A program made the position numbers and the translations under genes. A stretch of 64,000 nt of DNA from Cymbidium sinense. Its lineage: Eukaryota; Streptophyta; Magnoliopsida; Asparagales; Orchidaceae. How positions within the stretch are numbered: the stretch's first letter is position 1; each line of letters opens with the position of its first letter. Shown one piece after another: positions 45,004 to 57,500 of this stretch. Under the pieces are notes generated by a model. That model was not told the origin of the DNA and did not search any database. It was given only the letters and a program-made list of their open reading frames with translations. The DNA lies in contig CM038222.1 in NCBI GenBank assembly GCA_021442155.1, forward strand, positions 19,974,923-20,038,922, given 5' to 3'.

Positions 45004-48000
45004 AAACCTAAACCCTAAACTCTGGTGATCCAGTACAGTGGGTTAGGGTTTAGGGTTTACGATTAAAGATTTAGCATTTAGGGTTTAGAGTTTAGGGTTC
45101 ATGGTTTAGAGTTTAGGGTTTTAGGGTTTATGCTTTTAGCATTTAAGGTTTAGGTTTAGGGTTAAGATTTAGGGTTTAGGGTTTAGGGTTTTGGGTTCTA
45201 GGATTTATGCTTTTATGGTTTGGGGTTTAGGGTTAGGGCTTAGGGATTAAGGCTTAAGGTTTAGGGTTTAGGGTTTAGGGTTTAGAGTTATTTGAGATTT
45301 CTCTTCTAGGGTTTAGGTTGAAGGTTTAGGATTTAAAGTTTGTTGTTTTTTTTAAATTAGAAAATTGGTGAGTTTAGGTTTATTTGGTCTATTTTTTATT
45401 TATTTTAGTTCTTTTATGGTTTAGGGATTAGGGTTTTTTAAGTTTAGGGTTTAGGTTTAGGGTTGTAGGTTTAGGGTATAGGGTTTAGAATTAGTTTTAT
45501 GGTTTAGGGTTTAGGATTTAGGGTTTAGAGTTTAGGGTTTAGGGTTTAGGGTTTAGGATTTAAAGTTTAGGGTTTTAGGTTTTATGCTTTTAGGGTTTAG
45601 GGTTTATTGTAAGGGTTTAGGCTTTAGTGTGTAGGCTTTAGGGTTTAGGGTTTTTAGGTTTTAAGGTTAGTTCACAGTATAGAGTTTAGGGTTTAGGGTT
45701 TAGGGTTTAGGTTATTTAGTTTAGGTTTAGGGTTTAGTTTAGTTTAGGTTTAGGGTGTGTTTAGGTTTAGGTTTAAATTTAAGTTTAAGATTTTTTTATT
45801 TAAGGTTTAGTTTAGGGTTCATAGTTTTAGAGTTTAGTTTAGTTTATGCTTTTAGAGTATAGTTAGTTTAGGGTTAGTTTAGTTTAAGTTTAGGGTTTAG
45901 TCTTTTTTAGGTTATAGTTTTATGATTTAGGGTTTAGGGTTAGTTTTAGATTAATTAGTTTATAGTTTAGGGTTATAGTTTTGGGGTTTAGGTTTAGGTT
46001 TATAGTTTAGGTTTAGGTTTAGATTTAAGTTTGTGGTTTTAAATAAGCAGTAAGTTTAGTTTATTTAGTATATTTTATTTATTTTAGTTTTCTTAGGGTT
46101 TTATTAGGGTTTAGTTTAGGTTTAGGTTTAGGTTTAGGTTGTTTAGTTATTTTTAGGTATAGGTTTAGGATTAGTTTAGGGTTTAGGATTAAGGATTTAA
46201 GATTTAGGGTTTAGGATTAGGTTTTTTTTTAATTAAGTAAACTAGTAGGTTTAGGTAAATTTAGTATGTTTTTTATTTATTTTTTATAATTATATTTTTT
46301 TATTTACATTTATTTAAATATTTTATTTAATTTAGTTTATTTATTTTAGTTTAGGTTTTTTTATTTTTATTTATTTTTTAGGTTTAGGTTTAGGTTTAGA
46401 TTTATTTTTAAGTTTTGTGTTATTTTATTTTATTTTTTAGGTTTATGTTATATTATTTATTTTTAGGTCTAGTTTTAGTTTTTTATTTTATTTTCTTAGG
46501 TTTAGGTTTTACATTTTTATTTTAGGTTTAATTTTAGGTTTTTTTTAGTTTAGGTTTAGGTTTAATTTTAGTTTATTTTATTTTGTTTGGTTAAGGGTTT
46601 AGGTTTAGTTTATTTTGTTTTAGGGTTAGCGTTTATGTATTTTTATTTAGTTTATTTTAGTTTAGCTTTATGTTTATTTGATTTTAATTATTTTAGGTTT
46701 AGGTTATTTTTTTGTTAGTTTAGGGTTTAGATTTTATTATTTATTTATTTTTCAGGTTCATATTTTTTTAGTTTATATTTTATTTTAAATTTTTTTTACG
46801 TTAGTTTTTATTTTATTTAGGTTTTTCTTTTTAAGTTTATTTTATTTTTTAGTTTAGTTAAGGTTTTTATTTATTTTATTTTAGTTTAGTTTTTATTTTT
46901 AGGTTTAGGTTTAGGTTTAGGTTTAGGTTTTAGTTTAGGTTTTTATTTTATTTTATTTATTTATTTTACTTAGGCTTAGGTTTTTTATTTAGTTTAGGTT
47001 TAGGTTTTTAGGTTTATAGGGTTTAGGGTTTAAGGTTTAGGGTTTAGGGTTTAGGGTTTAAGGCTTGGTGTTTGGGGTTTAGGGTTTAAGGTTTAGGGTC
47101 TAGGGTTGTAAGTTTTAGGCTTTAGGGTTTTGGGTTCAGAGTTAGCGTTTAGGGATGGTTTAGGGTTTAGGGTGTAGGGCTTAGGGTTTTAGGGATTAGG
47201 GTTTAGGGTTTATGGTTGTAAATTTAGGGTTTGGGGTTTATGGTTTAGGATTAGGGTTTATTTTATTTTATTTTTATTATTTTATTATTTTTTATTCTTT
47301 TTAATTTAAGCAAACTTGTAGCTTTAGGTTTATTTAGTTTATTTTTTATTTATTTTACTTTATTTTATTTTATATTTTTATTTAGATTTTTTTTATTTTA
47401 TTAAATTTAGGTTATTTATTTTAGGCTTGTTTATTTTAGTTTAGGTTATTTATTTTATTTTATTTTTTAAATTAGTTTTTTATTTTTTATTTTCTAGGTT
47501 TAGGTTTTACTTTTTGTTTTAAGGTTTAGGTTTAGGTGTTTATTTTATTATTTTAGTTTTAAGTTTTACATTTTTATTTTAAGTTTGTTTTTAGTTTTTA
47601 TTTTTTAGTTTAGGTTTATGTTTATTTTTAGTTTATTTTATTTTATTTAGTTTAGGTTTAGTTTATTTTAAGTTTTTGTTTTGGTTTTATTTATTTTAGT
47701 ACAGTCTATTTTAGTTTAGCTTTATGTTTGGTTTCTTTTTTAGTTTACAGTTTAGGTTTTATTAAATATTTATTTTAAGGTTTATTTTTTAGGTTTAGGT
47801 TTGTATTTTGTTTTTATTTTATTTTATTTTTATTTTATGTTTAGTTTTTATTATATTTAGATTTTTGTTTTTTAGTTTAGTTTAGGTTTTTATTTATTTT
47901 AATTTATTTTTTTAGGTTTAGGTTTTAATTTTATTTTGCTTTATTTTGGTTTAAGTTTTTTATTTATTTTATTTTTAGGGTTTAGTAGTTTAGGTTTAGG

Positions 48001-48203
48001 TTTTTTGATTTTTAGGGTTTAGGGTTTAGGGGTAGTTTAAGGTTTAGAGTTTAGGGTTTAGGGTTTGGGGTTTAGGGTTTAGGGTTTGCGATTTAGGGTT
48101 TAGGGTTTAGGTTTTAGGCTTTAGGGTTTTGGGTTTAGGGTTTAGGCTTTTTGGTTTTAGGTTTATCGTTCAGGTTATAGTTTAGAGTTTAGGGTTTTTG
48201 GTT
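45004..48203 (+). repeat. Telomere-like satellite, array 3, segment d
   Basis: It starts with a short run on the opposite strand (AAACCTAAACCCTAAAC, 45004-45020), then G-strand TTTAGGG blocks dominate 45040-45340 and 45410-46030. Hooks are at 45353 (decayed), 46039 (decayed), 46231 and 47303. A T-rich unit at 46260-47010 is complete. Blocks at 47010-47260 and 48000-48200 complete the pattern. Densely packed short blocks between 45400 and 46200 suggest local rearrangement. Confidence 0.9.
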
Positions 48204-48411
48204 ATTTTTTCTTAACAGAGAACAAATTCAGATTCAACATTTATACTTTTTTATTTCATCAACCAAATAGCACACCAAGTTTTCTAAGACATAAGCTATG
48301 ACATAGTTAAAAAATGAGCACACATTAAGTAAATCAAAAACCCTAGATAACTAGAACCGTGTCTATTGTAAAGACATAGTTCGATAAGCAACAAATCAGA
48401 TTGGCTTTTCT
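48204..48411 (-). other. 3' UTR of GRP module copy 3, with AATAAA
   Basis: On minus it follows the TGA stop with about 200 bases of ordinary UTR-like sequence, including CTAGTTATCTAGGGTTTTTG. AATAAA is at 48250-48255. The A-rich end (T6 on plus at 48205-48210) lies about 40 bases further on. This spacing is normal for a polyadenylation signal and cleavage site. The same UTR occurs in the other six module copies, where AATAAA is often mutated. Confidence 0.75.
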
Positions 48412-48675
48412 TCAGTTTCTCCAATTCCCATCAGAACCACCCCATCCTCTCGAGTAGCACGATCCACCATCATATCCCCGATCTCTCCCTACGCCACAAC
48501 CATGGTTCCCATTTCCATAACAATTGCTGCTCCGACTAGCACCTCCATATCCAACAGCATCTTTAGATCCCCCGCCACCACTGTGATAACCACCTACTCG
48601 GCCTTCACCTCCACTACAAGATCGACACTGAGCCTGGTTGACAGTGATGTTCCTGCCGTCAAGGTTCGGTCCATT
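48412..48675 (-). CDS. Glycine-rich RNA-binding protein, last exon, open frame (partial gene)
   Basis: Reading minus from 48675, 87 codons are open to a TGA at 48412-48414. The start, NGPNLDGRNITVNQAQ, is the final beta-strand of the RRM of GRP7/GRP8-type plant proteins. A Gly-rich tail follows (GGYHSGGGGS, YGGASR, GRDRGYDGG, SCYSRG), and the end is GSDGNWRN, the classical C-terminus of this family. There is no ATG; the codons begin right after AAG, which fits a 3' splice acceptor. The N-terminal RRM exon is not visible in the window. The family binds RNA in nucleus and cytoplasm and acts in splicing and stress responses. Whether this exon is ever expressed is unknown. No frameshift or stop is present, unlike its sister copies. 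Confidence 0.85.
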   Translation of the reverse strand, partial: NGPNLDGRNITVNQAQCRSCSGGEGRVGGYHSGGGGSKDAVGYGGASRSSNCYGNGNHGCGVGRDRGYDGGSCYSRGWGGSDGNWRN

Positions 48676-51600
48676 CTTAGGGTTTAGGTTTAGGTTTAAG
48701 TTTATTTGGTTTTAGGGTTTATGGTATATTTTTTAATTTATTTTGTTACTTTAGGTTTAGGTTTAGGGTTTAGGGTTTAGGGTTTAGAGTTTATGTATAT
48801 AAGGTTTACGATTTAGGCTTTACAGTTTAGGGTTTAGGGTTTTGGGGTTTAGGGTTTAGGGTTGTATGTTTTAGTGTTTAGGGTTTAGGGTTTAGGGTTT
48901 AGGGTTTAGGGTTTGGTGTTTAGGATTTAGGGTTTATGATTTAGGGTTTAGCATTTTGGGTTTAGGGTTTAGGGTATAGGGTTTAAGGGTTTATGCTTTT
49001 AGGGTTTAGGGTTAGGCATAGGGATTAGGGTTTAGAGTTTAAGGTTTAGGATTTAGGGTTTAGGGTTTGGGTTTTAGGCTTTAGGGTTTAGGGTTTAAGG
49101 GTTTATGCTTTTTGAGTTTAGGGTTTGGGGTTAGGGTTTAAGGTTTAGGGTTTTATGGTTTAGGGTTAGGGTTTAAAGTTTAGGGTTTAGGGTTTAGGGT
49201 TGTAGGTTTAGGGTTTAGGGTTTAGGGTTTAGGGTAGGTTTAGGGTTTAAGGTTTAGGATTTGGATTTATGGTTTTTTTTAAATTAAGTAAACGGTTGGT
49301 TTAGGTTTATTTAGTTTATTTAGTTTATTTTTTATTTATTTTCATTTAATTTATTTTTTATTTTGATTTAGTTTAGATTATTTATTTTAGGTTTATTTAT
49401 TTTAATTTAGTTTTTTATTTTAGTTTATTTTTTAGGTTTAGGTTTAGGTTTAGATATTTGTTTATTTTTATAGGTTTAGGTCTTAGGTTTATTTTTCAAT
49501 TTTATTTTATCGTTTAGGTTTATTTTTAGTTTAGTTTATTTTATTTAGTTTAGGTTTAGGTTTAGGTTTTATGTGTTTAGTCAAGTATATTTTATTTTAG
49601 GTTTTGTTGAATTTTATTTGTTTAATTTAATTTTTTTTTTAGGTTTAGGTTTTTTTTTTTGAGTTTAGGGTTTAAGTTTTATTTTTTTTTTATTTTTAGG
49701 TTTAGGTTTTCATTTTTAAAGTTTATTTTACTTTTATTTTTATTTAGTTTTCATTTTATTTAGGTTTCTTATTCTAAGGTTTATTTTATTTTTTAGTTTA
49801 ATTTAGCTTTTTATTTATTTTATTGTTGTTTATGTTTATTAGTTTACTTTATTTTCTTTTTTAGGTTTAGGTTTAAATTTAGTTTTTAGTTTAGGTTTTT
49901 ATTTAATTCTTTTTTTTATTTACGTTTAGGTATTTTTTTTGGGTTTTATTTAGTTTAGGTTTAGGTTTTTAGGTTTTTTGGGTTTAAGGATTAGGGTTTT
50001 AGGGTTTACATTTTTGGGTTAGGGTTTAGGGTTTAGGGTTTAAGGATTAGTATTTAGGCTTTAAGGTTTAGGGTTTAAAATTTTTAATTAAAATAAGTAA
50101 ATCGGTAGGTTTTGATTTATTTAGTATATTTTTTATTTATTTTAGTTTATTTTATTTTTTATTTTTATTTATGTTTAATTTTAATTTTTATTATTTTAGT
50201 TTATTTATTTTATGTTTATTTTTTAGTTTTGGTATTTTATTTTAGTTTATTTCTTAGGTTTAAGTTTATTTTTATCATTGAGTTTTATTTTTATTTTATT
50301 TTTTAGGTTTAGGTTTAGGTTTATTTGTTTAATTTTTTATTTTTAAGTTTAGGTTTATGTTTTTATTTTATTTTTTTAGGTTCAGGTTTTATGTTTTTAT
50401 TTTAGGTTTATTTTTAGGTTTTATTATTTTGTGTAGACTTTCGTTTATTTTTAGTTTATTTTATTTTATTTAGTTTAGGTTTAGGTTTAGGTTTAGGTTT
50501 TATTTATTTTACTTTAGTTTATTTTAGTTTAGGTTTAGTTTATTTTATTTAGTTTATTATATTTTTATTTTAAGTTTAGGCTTTTTTTAGTTTAAGGTTA
50601 ATGTTTTATTTTATATTTATTTTTATGTTTTATTTTTAAGTTTAATTTTTAGGTTTAGGTTTTTATTTAGTTTCTATTTTATTTTATTTTAGGTTTATTT
50701 TAGGTTTATTTTAATATTATTTTATTTTATTCTTACGTTTAGTTTTTATTTTATATTGGTTTTTTTCTTAGGTTTATTTTATTTTTTAGTTTAGTTTAGG
50801 TTATTAATAATTTATTTTAGTTTATTTTTACTAGTTTATTTTATTTTATTTTTAGGTTTAGTTTTAGGTTTTAATTTAGGTTTTTATTTTATATTGGTTT
50901 AAGTTTTTCTAATTATTTTATTTTTTTTGTTTTATTTAGTTTAGGTTTAGGTTTTTAGTTTTTTATGGTTTATGTTTTTTTTAACTATTTTATTTTTAGG
51001 TTTTATTTATTTTAGGTTTGGGTTTTAGTGTTTAGAGTTTAGGGTTTAGGATATTGGGTTTTAGGGTTTAGGGTTTTAGGGTTTGGGGTTTAGGGTTAGG
51101 GTTTAGGGTTTAGGGTTTAGTGTTTAGTGTTTAGTCAATTGGGTTAAGGGTTTAGGGTTAGCTTAGGGTTTATGCTTTCGAGTGTAAGGCTTTTATGGTT
51201 TAGGGATTTAGGTTTAGGGTTAATTTAAGGTTTAAGGTTTTGGGTTTAAGGGTTTATGGTTTAAAGTTTAAGCTTTAGGGTTAGGGTTAGGATTTAGGGT
51301 TTAAGGTTTAGGGTTTAGGGTTTAGGGTTTAGGTTTAGGTTTTAGGTTTGTAGGTTTAGGGTTTAGGTTTTAGTGTTAATTTTAGGGTTTAGGGTTTAGT
51401 GTTAATTTTAAGGTTTAGGGTTTTAGGTGTAGGGTTTAGGATTGAGGGTTTAGGGTTTAGGGTTTAAAGTTTTTTTAGTTTTTTTAATTAAGTAAACCGT
51501 TACGTTTAAGTTTATTTTGTTTATTTTTTATTTTCTATTTTTTTAGTTTATTTTATTTTTTATTTTTATTTAGGTTATTTTTGTATTTTTATTAAGTTTA

Positions 51601-54314
51601 GTTTATTTATTTTGTGTTTATTTATTTTAGTTTATTTTTTAGGTGTAGGTTTAGGTTTATGTTTATTTTTAGTTTAGTTTTATTTTTATTTAATTTTTTA
51701 TGTTTAGGTTTTATTTTTTATTTTAGGATTAGGCTTAAGTTTTTATTTTATATATTTGGGTTTAGCTTTTAGGTTTTTATTTTAGGTTTATTTTTAGGTT
51801 TTATTTTTTAGTTTAAGTTTAGGTTTATTTTTAGTATATTTTGTTTTATTTAGCTAAGGGTTTAGGTTTAGTTTAATTTAAGTTTAGGTTTTGGTTTTAT
51901 TTATTTTTGTTTAGTTTATTTTAGTTTAGGTTTAGGATTATTTTATTTATTTTTTAAGGTTATGTTTTATTTCTAGTTCACAATTTAGTTTTTATTTTTT
52001 ATTTATTTTTAGGCTTAATTTTTAGGTTTATTTTTTAGGTTTAAGTTTTTATTTAGTTTTTATTTTATGTTATTTTATTTTAGGTTTTTTTTACATTTAT
52101 TTTTTATTTTATTTAGGTTTTCTATTTTTTGGTTTATTTTAGTTTTTAGATTAATTTAGGTTTTTATTTATTTTATTTCTAGTTTAAATTTTTTATTTTA
52201 TTTTATTTATTATGATATTTAGGTTTAGTTTTATTTATTTATTTTATTTTTAGGTTTTATTTAGTTTAGGTTTAGGTTTTTAGGTTTTTTAGAATTTATG
52301 GTTTAGGTTTTTTTTAATTATTTTATTTTAAGGTTTTATTTAGTTTAGGTTTAGGTTTTTAGGTGTTTACGGTTTAGGATTTAGGATATAGGGTTTTTAC
52401 CTTAGGGTTTTGGATTTTAGGGTTTGGGGTTTATGGTTTACATTTTAGGATTTAGTGTTTAGTAAATAGGGTTTAGGTTTTAGGGTTAGCTTAGGGTTTA
52501 GGCTTTCGGGTTTAAGGTTTTTAAGGTTTAGGTTTAGGGCTTAGGGTTAATTTAGGGTTTAAGGTGTTGGGTTTAAGGGTTTATGGTTTATGGTTTAAGA
52601 TTTAAGGTTAGGGTTAGGGTTTGGGCTTTGAGGTTTAGGGTTTAGGGTTTAGTGGTTAGGGTTTAGGATTTAAGGATTAGGGTTAGTTTAGGGTTTAGAG
52701 TTTAGGGTTTAGGTTTAAGGTTTAGGGTTTAGGGTTTAGGGTTAGTTCTAGGGTTTAGGGTTTTTTTTTAATTTTTTTTAAAAGTAAACCATTAGGTTTA
52801 GATTTATTTAGTTTATTATTTATTTATTTATATTTATTTTATTTTTAATTTTTATTTATGTTAATTTTTAATTTTTATTTAGTTTAGTTTATTTATTTTA
52901 GGTTTATTTATTTTAGTTTATGTTTTTAAGTTTAGGTTTATGTTTATGTTTATTCTTTAGTTTTGTTTTATTTTTATTTTATTTTTTATGTTTAGATTTT
53001 ATTTTTTATTTTTAGGTTTAGGTTTAGGTCTATTTTTAGTTTATTTTATTTTATTTAGTTTAGGGGTCAATTTTAGTTTATTTTAGGTTTAGGTTTAGGT
53101 TTTATTTATTTATTTTTAGTTTATTTTAGTTTAGGTTTAGGTTTATTTTATTTTATATTTTTTGGTTTAAGTTTTTTTTTAGTTCACGGTTTACGTTTTA
53201 TTTTTTATTTATTTTTAAGTTTAATTTTTAGGTTCATTTTTTAGGTTTAAGTTTTTATTTAGTTTTTATTTTATTTTATTTTAGGTTTATCTTATTTTTA
53301 TTTTATGTTCAATTTTTATTTTATTTTAGCTTTCTATTTTTAGGTTTATTTTAATTTTTAGATTAGTTAAGGTTTTTATTTATTTATTTTAGTTTAAATT
53401 ATTTAATTTAATTTATTTTTATTTTTAGGTTTAGGTTTAGGTTTAAGTTTTAGTATAGGTTTTTACTTTATTTTATTTTTTATTTTATTTATTTATTTAT
53501 TTTATTTTTAGGTTTTATTTAGTTTAGGTTTAAGTTTTTAGGTTTTTAGCGTTTAAGGTTTAGGGTTGTAGGTTTTAGGGTTGCAGGTTTTAGGGTTTAA
53601 GGTTTAGGGTTTAGGGATTAGGATTTAGGGTTCTAGGGTTTATGGTTTTGGGTTTTGGGATTTGGGTTTAGGGTTTTATGGTTTAGGGTTTAGTGTTTAA
53701 GGTTTAGGGTTGTAGGTTTAGGTTTAGTTTTAGGGCTTAGGTTTATTTAGTTTATTTTTTATTTATTTTAGTTTATGTTATTTTTTATTTTGATTTAGGA
53801 TTATTTTTATTTTTATTTTTATTTATTTTTTAATTTACTTTATTTTAGGTTTATTTTTTTTAGGTTTAGTTTTTATTTTATTTAGGTTTTTTATTTTTAG
53901 TTTAGCTTATTTTTATTTATTTGATTTTATTTATGTTTTTATTTTTTATTTTATTTTCTTTTCAGGTTTAGGTTTATGTTTAGGTTTTAGTTTATGTTTT
54001 TATTTTATTTTACTTTTTTATTTTATTTTGATTTAGATTTTTTAATTTATTTTATTTTTAGGTATTATTTAGTTTAGGTTTAGGTTTTTAGCTTTTTATG
54101 GTTTAAGGTTTATGGTTAGTTTAGGGTTTAGGGTTTGGGGTTTAAGGTTTTGGGATCAGGATTTAGTGTTTAGGATTTTTTTTGGGTTTATGATTTAGGG
54201 TTTAGGGTTTTTTTTAGGCTTTAGGGTTTAGGGTTTATGTTTTAGGGTTTAGGTTTTATTGTTTATGGTTTTGGTTTTTGGTTTAGGGTTCAGGTTTTAG
54301 TTTAGGGTTGAGGG
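48676..54314 (+). repeat. Telomere-like satellite, array 3, segment e
   Basis: A long TTTAGGG-variant block (48740-49260), then hooks at 49282, 50086, 51485 and 52780 (spacing about 0.8, 1.4 and 1.3 kb). TTTAGGG blocks at 49975-50070, 51010-51470, 52360-52760 and 53545-53735 separate the T-rich units. After 53735 another T-rich partial unit (to 54085) and a last block (54085-54310) lead to the next GRP module. Block lengths vary much more than T-rich unit lengths. Confidence 0.92.
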
Positions 54315-54545
54315 TTTTTTTTCAATATAGAACAAATTCTGATTCAATATTTATTCTTTTCAATTTCATCAACCAAGTAACACACTAAGTTTTCTAAGGC
54401 ACAAGCGACAACATAGATATAAAAATGAGCACGCATAGAGAAAATCAAGAACTTTAGATAATTAGAACTATCTCTTTTATAAAGATAGTTTCATTAGCAA
54501 TAGATCGGTCGATTGTTCTTACTTTACAGTTCCCATCGAACCACC
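54315..54545 (-). pseudogene. GRP module copy 4, 3' UTR plus last codons only
   Basis: The 3' UTR matches copies 2, 3 and 6 (AACAAATTC, ATTTCATCAACCAAGTAACACAC, GGCACAAGCGACAACATAGAT). Coding sequence is limited to the last codons (remnant of GSDGNWRN near 54528-54550), after which the satellite resumes. The exon is 5'-truncated. Confidence 0.78.
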
Positions 54546-57500
54546 CTCTCAAATATAAGTTTTGGGTTAGATTTAGGTTTAGGTTTATTAGGTTTTAGGA
54601 TATAGGTTTACCTTTTAATTTATATAAGTTTAGGGTTTAGGGTTTAAGGTTGTAGGTTTGTGTTGTATGTTTAGAGTTTAGGGTTTAGGGTTTACGATTA
54701 GTTTTAGGGTTTAGGATTTAGGGTTTAGGGTTTAGCATTTAGGGTTTAGGGTTTCTTTTTTTTAAATTAAGTAAACTCATAGGTTTAGATTTATTTAGTT
54801 TACTTAGTTTATTTTTATTTTTTTAGTTTATTTTATTTTTAATTAGGTATATATTTTTTTATTTAGTTTAGTTTATTTATTTTAGGTTTATTTACTTCAG
54901 TGTAGGTTTTTTTTTAGTTTATAATTTAGGTTTAAGTTTAGGTTTAGGTTTATTTTTTAGTTGAGTTTTATTTTTATTTTATTTTGTAGGTTTAGGTTTT
55001 TAGGCTTTTAGGGTTTAGGGTTTTGATTTTAGGGGTTAGGGTTTTAGGTTTTATGGTTTAGGGTTAGGGTTTTGGGTTTAGGGTTTAGGATTTAGTGTTT
55101 AGGCTTTAAAGTTTAGTGGTTTTAGGGTTTAAAGTTTAAGGTTTAGGGTTTAAGGTTTTGAATTTGGGGTTTAGGATTTAGGTTTTAGGTTTTAGGGTTT
55201 AGGGTTGTAGGTTTAGGGTTTAAGGTTGTAGGTTTCATATTTGGGGTTTAGGGTTTTACGTTTCTTTTCTTAGTTTATTTAGTTTATTTTTTATTTAGGG
55301 TTCAGTGTTTAGGCTTTAGGGTTTATGGTTTTAAACTTTAATTTTAGGTTTAGGTTTAGTTAGTTTATAGTTTAAGTTTTAGCAATAGGATTAGGGTTTT
55401 TAGGGTTTAGGGTTTAGGGTTTCGAGTTAGGTTTAGCATTTAGTTTAGGGTTTAGGGTTTAGGGTTTAGGGTTTAGGGTTGACGTTTTAGGGTTGAGGGT
55501 TGAGGGTTTAGTGTTTAAGGTTTAGGGTTTATGGTTTAGGGTTTTAGGGATTAGGATTTAGGGTTTAGGGTTTAGGGTTTAGGGTTTAGGGTTTAAGGTT
55601 TAGGGTTTAGGGTTTAGGATTTCAGGTTGTAAGTCTAAGATTTAGAGGTTAGGGTTTTAGGGTTGTAGGTTTAGGATTTAGAGTTCAGGTTTCAGGTTTA
55701 CATTTAGGGTTTAGCATTTTTTATTATTTATTATTTATTTATTTTATTTTATTCTTTTTTTAAAGTAAGTAAACTAATAGGTTTAGATCTATTTAGTTTA
55801 TTTTTTATTTTATTTTAGTTTATTTTTTTATTTTGATTTAGCTTTTGTTATTTTTATTTAGTTTAGTTTATTTATTTTAGCTTATTTTTATTTTAGTTCA
55901 GTTTTTTCATTTTAATTTATTTTTTTGGTTTAGGTTTATGTTTAGTTTATTTTTTAGTTTAATTTTATTTTTATTTTATTTTTTAGCTTTATGTTTTAAT
56001 TTTAATTTTTATGTTTAGGTTTAGGTTTTTATTTTATTTTTTTAGGTTTAGGTTTTAGGTTTTTATTTTAGGTTTATTTTTAGGTTTTATTTTCAAGTTT
56101 AGGTTTAGGTTTATTTTTAGTTTATTTTATTTTATGTAGTTTATGTTTAGGATTAGGTTTAGTTTATTTTAGGCTTAGGTTTATGTTTTATTTATTATAG
56201 TTTAGTTTATTTTAGTTAAAGTTTAAATTTATTTTTTTTTATTTTTTGGTTTAGGTCTTTTTTTTTAGTTTCGGGTTTAGGTTTTATTTTGTGTTTATTT
56301 TTAGGTATTACTTTTAGATTTATTTTTTAGGTTTATGTTTTTATTTCATCTTTATTTTATTTTATTTTAGGTTTATTTGATTTTTATTTTAAGTTTAGTT
56401 TTGATTTTATTTAGGCTATTTTTTTTTTGTTTAATTTAGTTTCTATTTATTTTAGTTTTTAGTTTTAATTTATTTCCTTTTCTTATTTTATATAGGTTTA
56501 GGTTTTTTTTATTTATTTTTTTAGGTTTTATTTAGTTTAGGTTTAAGTTTTTAGGGTTTAGGGTTTCGGGTTTAGGGTTTGAGGTTTAGGGCCTAGGGTT
56601 TAGGGTTTAGGGTTTAAGGTTTTAGGTTTTTGGTTTTAGGTTTTAGGTTTTAGGGTTTAGGGTTTAAGGTTTAGGGTTTAGGGTTTAGGGTTTAGGCTTT
56701 AGGGTTAAGGGTTTTAAGTTTTAGGGTTTAGGGTTTAGGGTTTAGTGTTTTAGGGTTTAGCGTTGTAGGTTGAAGGTTAGAGGTTTAGGCTTTAGGGATT
56801 TTATTTATTTATTTTTTTAAATTACATAAACTTATAGGTTTAGGTTTATTTAGTTTATTTTTTTTATTTCTTTTAGTTTATTTTGTTTTATTTATTTACA
56901 TTCTTTCTTATTTTTATTTAGTTTAATTTACTTGTATTAGGTTTATTTATTTTAGTTTTTATTTTAGGTTTATGTTTAAGTTTAGGTTTATTTTTTAGTT
57001 TAGTTTTATTTTTATTTTATTTTTTAGGTTTATGTTTTATTTTTTATTTTTAGGTTTAGGTTTAGGATTTTATTTTATTTTTTTTAGGTTTGGGTTTCTA
57101 GGGTTTAGGTTTAAGGTTTTAGGGTTTATGGTTTTAGGGTTTAGGGTTTAGTGTTAGTGTTTAGGGTTTATATTTTAGGGTTTAGTGTTTAACCTTTAGG
57201 GTTTAGGGTTTAGGTTTAGGGTTTAGGGTTAGCTTAGGGTTTAGGATTTTGGGTTCATTTATGGTTTAGGCTTTAGGCTTTAGGGTTTTTATGGTTTAGG
57301 GTTTATGGTTTAGGGTTAGTTTAGGGTATAGGGTTTATGGTTTTAGGGTTTAGGGTTAGGGTTTAAGGTTGGGGTTTAGGTTTAGGTTTAAGGTTTAGGT
57401 TTAGGTTTAAGTTAGGTTTAGAATATTTGATTTAGGGTTTTTAGGTTGTTTAAATTAAGTTTAAGGTTATTGTTAGTTTAGGATTTTTTTATTTATTTTA

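Noticed and set aside
48502..48687. Plus-strand Ser/Thr/Pro-rich frames opposite the GRP exons (also 38613-38813 and 60215-60400)
   Set aside because: They are antisense shadows of the Gly-rich codons. The minus strand carries the recognisable GRP sequence.
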